From assembly GCA_041740495.1 (NCBI GenBank), contig JBGSLW010000014.1:1-9700 (forward strand): 9,700 nucleotides of DNA, written 5' to 3'. This DNA comes from JANMEB01 sp041740495 (GTDB taxonomy: Bacteria > Planctomycetota > Planctomycetia > Pirellulales > Pirellulaceae). The stretch's first letter is position 1. Each line of letters opens with the position of its first letter. A model generated the notes under the pieces. That model saw only the letters and a program-made list of their open reading frames with translations. It was not told the DNA's origin and did no database searches. This document shows positions 6,129 to 9,700 of this stretch, one piece after another. A program made the position numbers and the translations under genes.

Positions 6129-6353
6129 CGGGGCAGACATCGACTGGGCCCCAAACGGCCAATTTGGGAGCCTGCGGTGATTAAACTCGAGCCAAACGTA
6201 GAGGTTTCGGCGAGTTGTCCCGGAATGTGATAAATTTTTCAAAAAAAGCTGTAAGAAATCTGTCGCGACCTGTGCCGCAAGCCAGATTTTCACCGGTTTC
6301 GTGCGAACAATAGCGGCCGGACGGCGTTCAGACGTGGCTTTCGAGCGCCAAGT

Positions 6354-7856
6354 CTAACGACTCGATTGGCCTCGGATCACCCTCGGTGGGGGGCCTTCAA
6401 CCAGGTTGCCACTCGACGCGGACCGTTTGTCCGCCATTCGCAATTCCCCCTGGTGAATCGCTTGCGATTCGAGTCTGGCTAGGTTGTCCGGTGAAGGATT
6501 CAGCACCGTAAAGGTCCGCGCCTGATCCGGAGCCCCCTTCGGCCGGACAATTACAATAAGCTCGACGTCCGCGTTCGATCCCGCGCCGCCTTGTGGACGC
6601 GTCGCGGTGGCAAGCGAAGAGGGGGGGGAATTCGATTCCGCCATCGCAGCTTGGGAGGGTATCGCGGTGGGGGAGGGTGCCGTACCGCCAGCCGACAGGG
6701 GCGCAGGGGGCGTTTGGCTTGCGGCGACCCCGGTTGCCCCGACCGAGCCACTCGCGGGGAACAAATGGGCCAAGTTGCTTTGTTGCAACTGCCAAAAGAT
6801 ATTCTCGAGGGCAGAGTAAATCCCCTCATCTTGTTCGACGGCGGCGGCATTACAAATGCCGATCAACTGGCCGCCAGCGGAAAACAGCCCGCCGCCGCTA
6901 CGCCCATCCACCGGGCGGACAGTCGTGTCGTACTTTCGCGCGCCGTCGTAGACCGCCGAGCGAATGACCTGGCAGGTGACCGTGGTGGGATCGGCGCCGT
7001 GATTGCAGCCGACCGAAAATACTTCGTCTTGGGGTTGAATCGGAATGACCGGCGGCGCGAGGGGCGCCGGTTGGATTTCCAGGGGCGATTCGAAGACGAC
7101 CAAGGCCACGTCGCGGGCTGCCGCGTCGTAACCGAGCAACTCGCCGCGCGCAGTTCGCGGGCTGCCGCTGGCAAATCCGTGGTCGACGCTCACCGTACCT
7201 TTCCCTTGTGACTCGCGAAATATGTGTCCGCACGTGATGACAAGGTAGGCGTTTTGATAATGATGAATGACCGTCCCCGTTCCGTAGGAAATGCCGGTTG
7301 GGTCTTCGACCTTGAGGCGGACGGTCGCCTGGTAGGCCCGTTGTTCCGAATTCGGCGTCGCAAATGCGGAACCGGCTGGCGCGGCGGTTGCCAGCTCGCG
7401 TGGCGGCAATTCGCGGCGAGGTGACACCGCCGCCAGGTTGGTCTCGGATGGTGCTGCCGCGGCCTGGGACGGCGGATGGCTGGCTCCGGGGGGCGGGGCG
7501 CCGCCGGTCGCGGGGCTAAATCCAGCGGCGTGGAATAGTCCGACGAGCTCTGCATAATTCAGCGCCCCAACGTGACGGGCGACCGATTGACCGGAGCGAA
7601 CCAGGACCACCGTGGGGGTTTGGGTGATCTGAAAGTGGTTCGCCCATTGCGGCTGCGCTTGGCAATCGATCTTCTGAACCGGAAATCCTTCGCGCAAGAG
7701 CCGATCGACTGCCGGCTCCATTTGCCGACAGGGATCGCAGTTTTGCATCGAAAAGACGTACAACTGGGGGCGTTCGCCTTGTCCCCAAGACGGGGTGAAT
7801 CCGCCGACGACCACCGACACCAGCGCAACCCATAACCCGCACCGCACCGCTCGCAT
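6354..7856 (-). CDS. Exported thioredoxin-like / trypsin-like serine protease fusion protein
   Basis: A 500-residue protein. Residues 1-26 are a signal peptide (ending PSWGQG). A thioredoxin-like domain follows (about 30-112): LYVFSMQNCDPC with redox pair Cys40/Cys43, and a TPT motif with the cis-Pro at Pro81. A Pro/Ala-rich linker (about 115-170) leads to a trypsin-like protease domain (about 173-367) with a complete candidate triad: His211 in ITCGHIF, Asp249 in ARDVALVVF and Ser320 in GRSGGGLFS, followed by GQLIGICNA. A second Pro/Ser/Ala linker precedes a C-terminal segment (about 429-500) that I do not recognise. A role in periplasmic redox or protein quality control is inferred. The start at 7856 is chosen because AAGGAAGG lies upstream and the signal peptide begins there; an in-frame ATG at 7910 adds 18 residues. 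It is divergent from the NfeD-type protease gene. Confidence 0.85.
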   Translation of the reverse strand: MRAVRCGLWVALVSVVVGGFTPSWGQGERPQLYVFSMQNCDPCRQMEPAVDRLLREGFPVQKIDCQAQPQWANHFQITQTPTVVLVRSGQSVARHVGALNYAELVGLFHAAGFSPATGGAPPPGASHPPSQAAAAPSETNLAAVSPRRELPPRELATAAPAGSAFATPNSEQRAYQATVRLKVEDPTGISYGTGTVIHHYQNAYLVITCGHIFRESQGKGTVSVDHGFASGSPRTARGELLGYDAAARDVALVVFESPLEIQPAPLAPPVIPIQPQDEVFSVGCNHGADPTTVTCQVIRSAVYDGARKYDTTVRPVDGRSGGGLFSAGGQLIGICNAAAVEQDEGIYSALENIFWQLQQSNLAHLFPASGSVGATGVAASQTPPAPLSAGGTAPSPTAIPSQAAMAESNSPPSSLATATRPQGGAGSNADVELIVIVRPKGAPDQARTFTVLNPSPDNLARLESQAIHQGELRMADKRSASSGNLVEGPPPRVIRGQSSR

Positions 7857-7863
7857 GGTGGCA

Positions 7864-7871
7864 CCTTCCTT
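7864..7871 (-). promoter_or_regulatory. Ribosome binding site deciding the thioredoxin-protease start
   Basis: AAGGAAGG on the minus strand; its nearer AAGG ends seven bases before the ATG at 7856. This start puts a clean signal peptide at the N terminus and rules out the longer frame from 7910. Confidence 0.75.
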
Positions 7872-7919
7872 GGCAACAAGCCCAACATGTCTTATCGCAT
7901 CGAAATCCATTCCGACGCA

Positions 7920-7947
7920 TTGGTTTTAGCGGCCCGAGATTTAGAAT
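7920..7947 (+). promoter_or_regulatory. Candidate sigma-70-type promoter for the NfeD-family gene
   Basis: TTGGTT (7920-7925) and TAGAAT (7942-7947) are separated by 16 bases. The -10 box matches five of six consensus bases, the -35 box three of six. Transcription would begin near 7954, leaving a leader of roughly 54 bases. No comparable pair was found for the divergent gene. Confidence 0.35.
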
Positions 7948-8007
7948 AGATAGCGGTTGGGGTCGAGATGATTTCGTTTAAGGTGCCAGCAAATTCAGGG
8001 GAAGCGG

Positions 8008-9552
8008 ATGGGAAACCAGGATGCGGCGATCGCACCGCGGAGTCGACGTGGGATGGGTTGGACTTGGCCGGTGTACGCCGTTGTGCTGTTGGGATGGGGA
8101 GCCGGCGCGGCAGCCCAGGTTCCCGATCAGGCACGCCCCAGGCCAACCACTTTCGAAACGCCGGTGTGGATCCAATTCGAAGGCCCGATCAATCATCGCC
8201 TATCTTTGTATCTGCGGTCACGGCTGCACCGCGCTCAACAGTTGGGCGCCGACCTGATCGTCTTGGAAATTAATAGCCCGGGAGGGTTGGCGATCGAAAG
8301 CGTTGAGCTGGCCGAGTTATTGCGCGACAGCCCGGCGTATACCGTGGCGTACGTTCCGCGGCAAGCGTTGAGTGGGGCAGCTATCTTGTGCCTGGGCGCC
8401 GACTGGATCGTCGCTGCGCCAACCGCCACGATCGGCGACATTGGCGCGATTCATCTCGATCCCACCCTGTTTGCCTTTCGATTTGCCCCTGCCAAAATCT
8501 ATTCGGTGTTGGTCAGACAGGCACGTGATTTGGCGACCAGCAAGCACCACCCTGCCGATCTGGCGGAGGCGATGATCGACAAGGATATCCTGGTCTATCA
8601 GCGTCTCAACGCGCAGGGGGAAATCGAGTTCCTGACGCGCCGCCACGAAGTCGGCCGGCTCGAGACGCAGATCGCCGGCGGCTGGGAATTGGTGGAGGAA
8701 TCCGGACCGGAACGTTTTCTCACACTCAGCGGAAATCGCGCGCAGCAACTGGGTTTGGTCGGCGCCGTGGCGGACGACGCTTCGCAACTCGATCAATTAC
8801 TTCACGTATCGACCCCTTACCGACGGTTCGAATATGGCCTGACCGACACACTGGTCTATTTGCTCAATACATGGTTCGTCACTCTGCTGCTCATTCTGAT
8901 CGGGTTGGTGGCGTTGTACATTGAATTCAGTTCGCCCGGAATTGGCGTCGGTGGTCTGATCGCGGCGCTGTGTGCGGTATTGTTTTTTTGGAGCCGATTC
9001 CTGGCCGGAACTTCGGGAGTCTTGGAGATCCTGTTGTTTCTGGCGGGATTGGGGTTCTTGTTGGTCGAGTTGTTTGTGATACCGGGCTGGGGATTGGCAG
9101 GATTTTTGGGACTCTGCTTACTGTTCGTCAGCGCGATCATGGCCGGCAACGATTTTGTGATCCCTCGGTCCGAAGCTGAATTCAGTCAGCTCTTGGGAAC
9201 GGTTGCCGTGGTACTGGTCGCTAGTCTTTGTTTCTTGATCGTGGCGGGGCAAATCACACGTCGCTTGGGGTACCTGCCGTTTTTCAATAGGTTAGTGCTC
9301 AACCCGCCCGCGCCCGGGGGCGACGGCGTCATCGGCAAATTGGAAGGCAAGGGGCTGCCACAACCCCATCCAACCGTGTCGGTGGGAGATTGGGGAACCA
9401 CCGATTCACTGTTGCGACCTGCCGGTCGAGTCCGTTTTGGGGCGCGGAGTTTGGATGTGGTCAGCGACGGTAGTTTCATCGAGCCCGGTCGGCGAGTCCG
9501 CGTGATCCAGATTGAAGGGAATCGCATCGTGGTGGAGGAAATGGTTGGATAA
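8008..9552 (+). CDS. NfeD-family (long form) membrane-bound ClpP-class serine protease
   Basis: A 514-residue protein with the three-part long NfeD architecture. After an N-terminal signal or anchor (about 19-36, ending GAGAAA) comes a ClpP-class protease domain (about 50-265), with INSPGG (88-93) and a candidate Ser122-Lys163 dyad in ALSGAAIL and APAKIYS. The 41-residue spacing between Ser and Lys equals that of the archaeal NfeD protease PH1510 as I recall it. Five hydrophobic segments follow (about 286-306, 313-331, 338-358, 361-379, 397-415), then an OB-fold NfeD C-terminal domain (about 438-514; DSLLRPAGRVRFGARSLDVV). The family is linked to membrane protein quality control, usually with a flotillin/stomatin-like partner, which is not visible here. 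AGGGG lies six bases before the ATG; Met16 is a less likely start. Confidence 0.9.
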   Translation: MGNQDAAIAPRSRRGMGWTWPVYAVVLLGWGAGAAAQVPDQARPRPTTFETPVWIQFEGPINHRLSLYLRSRLHRAQQLGADLIVLEINSPGGLAIESVELAELLRDSPAYTVAYVPRQALSGAAILCLGADWIVAAPTATIGDIGAIHLDPTLFAFRFAPAKIYSVLVRQARDLATSKHHPADLAEAMIDKDILVYQRLNAQGEIEFLTRRHEVGRLETQIAGGWELVEESGPERFLTLSGNRAQQLGLVGAVADDASQLDQLLHVSTPYRRFEYGLTDTLVYLLNTWFVTLLLILIGLVALYIEFSSPGIGVGGLIAALCAVLFFWSRFLAGTSGVLEILLFLAGLGFLLVELFVIPGWGLAGFLGLCLLFVSAIMAGNDFVIPRSEAEFSQLLGTVAVVLVASLCFLIVAGQITRRLGYLPFFNRLVLNPPAPGGDGVIGKLEGKGLPQPHPTVSVGDWGTTDSLLRPAGRVRFGARSLDVVSDGSFIEPGRRVRVIQIEGNRIVVEEMVG

Positions 9553-9574
9553 CGGGCGAACTACTGAGGATCAC

Positions 9575-9592
9575 TTAGTTAATGGAAACTAA
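9575..9592. repeat. Inverted repeat upstream of the transposase-like gene
   Basis: TTAGTT (9575-9580) and AACTAA (9587-9592) form a perfect 6-bp dyad around a 6-base spacer, 22 bases after the NfeD-family gene's stop. It could be an operator or part of an insertion-sequence end. It lacks a T-run, so I do not call it a terminator. Confidence 0.4.
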
Positions 9593-9603
9593 CTGGAATC
9601 CGT

Positions 9604-9609
9604 TATAAT
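9604..9609 (+). promoter_or_regulatory. -10 box (TATAAT) placed for leaderless transcription
   Basis: A perfect TATAAT ends six bases before the ATG at 9616, so transcription would begin at or next to the start codon. No good -35 hexamer is seen at the right distance, and no Shine-Dalgarno sequence precedes the ATG. Confidence 0.5.
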
Positions 9610-9615
9610 ACTGGG

Positions 9616-9700
9616 ATGAGACCTCATGGAAGCCCCGAAATGCTTGAATTGCGTCGGAAGATCGCGGCCCGATTATTCGAGCGGGGAATGACATTGTCGG
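9616..9700 (+). CDS. Putative IS630-type transposase or related helix-turn-helix protein, N-terminal fragment
   Basis: An open frame from ATG 9616 to the window edge encodes 28 residues beginning MRPHGSPEMLELRRKIAARL and continuing into FERGMTLS. This resembles the start of the helix-turn-helix domain of IS630/Tc1-mariner-type transposases, where a short basic lead and a helix rich in Arg precede an E-x-G-x-S-x-x-E-V-A-type turn. The fragment is too short to show the catalytic DDE domain, so a helix-turn-helix regulator remains possible. It lies 63 bases after the NfeD-family gene on the same strand, but its own TATAAT box suggests separate expression. If it is a transposase, the left end of the element should lie in 9553-9615. 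Confidence 0.5.
   Translation, partial: MRPHGSPEMLELRRKIAARLFERGMTLS

Larger units (their letters stand above)
5928..6353. other. 426-bp intergenic region, no credible gene
   Basis: It separates two minus-strand genes. It holds the ribosome site at 5934-5940, an imperfect hairpin at 6006-6027 (GGTT and CGTCG pairing with CGACG and AACC, one bulged C, loop TAC), the tandem repeat at 6099-6128, and an A/T tract at 6231-6247. That tract gives seven T residues on the minus strand but has no stem before it, so I do not call a terminator. A weak dyad (AGACGTGGC/GCCAAGTCT, one mismatch) overlaps the stop of the gene at 6354. The only minus-strand frame here (6054-6293) uses GTG without a ribosome site. 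A promoter for the gene at 5927 must lie here, but no clear -35/-10 pair is seen. Confidence 0.6.

Noticed and set aside
6231..6247. T-rich tract as a terminator for the thioredoxin-protease gene
   Set aside because: Seven T residues occur on the minus strand, but no stable stem precedes them and the tract is over 100 bases past the stop.
6054..6293. 79-residue minus-strand frame with a PVFVRPVFVRP stretch
   Set aside because: It starts with GTG without a ribosome site, and the repeat it encodes is just the 15-bp DNA duplication. No recognisable features.
7866..7910. Upstream ATG at 7910 for the thioredoxin-protease gene
   Set aside because: It would put 18 residues in front of the signal peptide and lacks the ribosome site seen before the ATG at 7856.

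Overview
The window looks like chromosomal DNA of a Planctomycetota bacterium, probably a Pirellulaceae relative. This is inferred from three things: a type II secretion (T2SS)-style gspE-F-G-H-I-J cluster, a secreted Gly-rich protein of the L-x-x-x-Q repeat type common in that phylum, and moderately GC-rich coding DNA that avoids TTA, CTA and TCA codons. No rRNA, tRNA, CRISPR array or phage module is visible.

Layout. Positions 1-4803 (minus strand) hold a tightly packed operon: gspE, gspF, gspG, gspH, gspI and gspJ. It supplies the assembly ATPase, the inner-membrane platform, the major pseudopilin and three minor pseudopilins of a T2SS-like machine. gspJ runs off the left edge, so the outer-membrane secretin and GspK/L/M equivalents are not visible. 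Positions 4804-5183 are non-coding and carry the gspE leader, a row of small hairpins, a strong terminator and three 17-bp tandem repeats. Positions 5184-5927 (minus) encode a secreted Gly-rich, helical, Spy/CpxP-like protein with an RGG-rich tail. Positions 5928-6353 are non-coding with a short tandem repeat and a hairpin. Positions 6354-7856 (minus) encode an exported protein joining a thioredoxin-like CxxC domain to a trypsin-like serine protease domain. A 151-bp divergent intergenic region follows. Positions 8008-9552 (plus) encode a long-form NfeD-family membrane serine protease. Right of it, from 9616 to the edge, is the start of a helix-turn-helix protein resembling the N terminus of an IS630-type transposase, with a TATAAT box six bases before its ATG.

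How the genes fit together. The six gsp genes form one functional unit that moves proteins out of the periplasm. The other three complete genes all encode envelope proteins (a periplasmic helical protein, a redox/protease fusion and a membrane protease), so the window reads as an envelope-biogenesis and quality-control neighbourhood; any direct functional link to secretion is inference only. The points most worth a second look are the thioredoxin-protease fusion, the perfect 16-bp tandem duplication spanning the gspH stop and gspI start, the atypical prepilin-peptidase sites in GspH and GspI, and the repeats and hairpins between gspE and the secreted protein.
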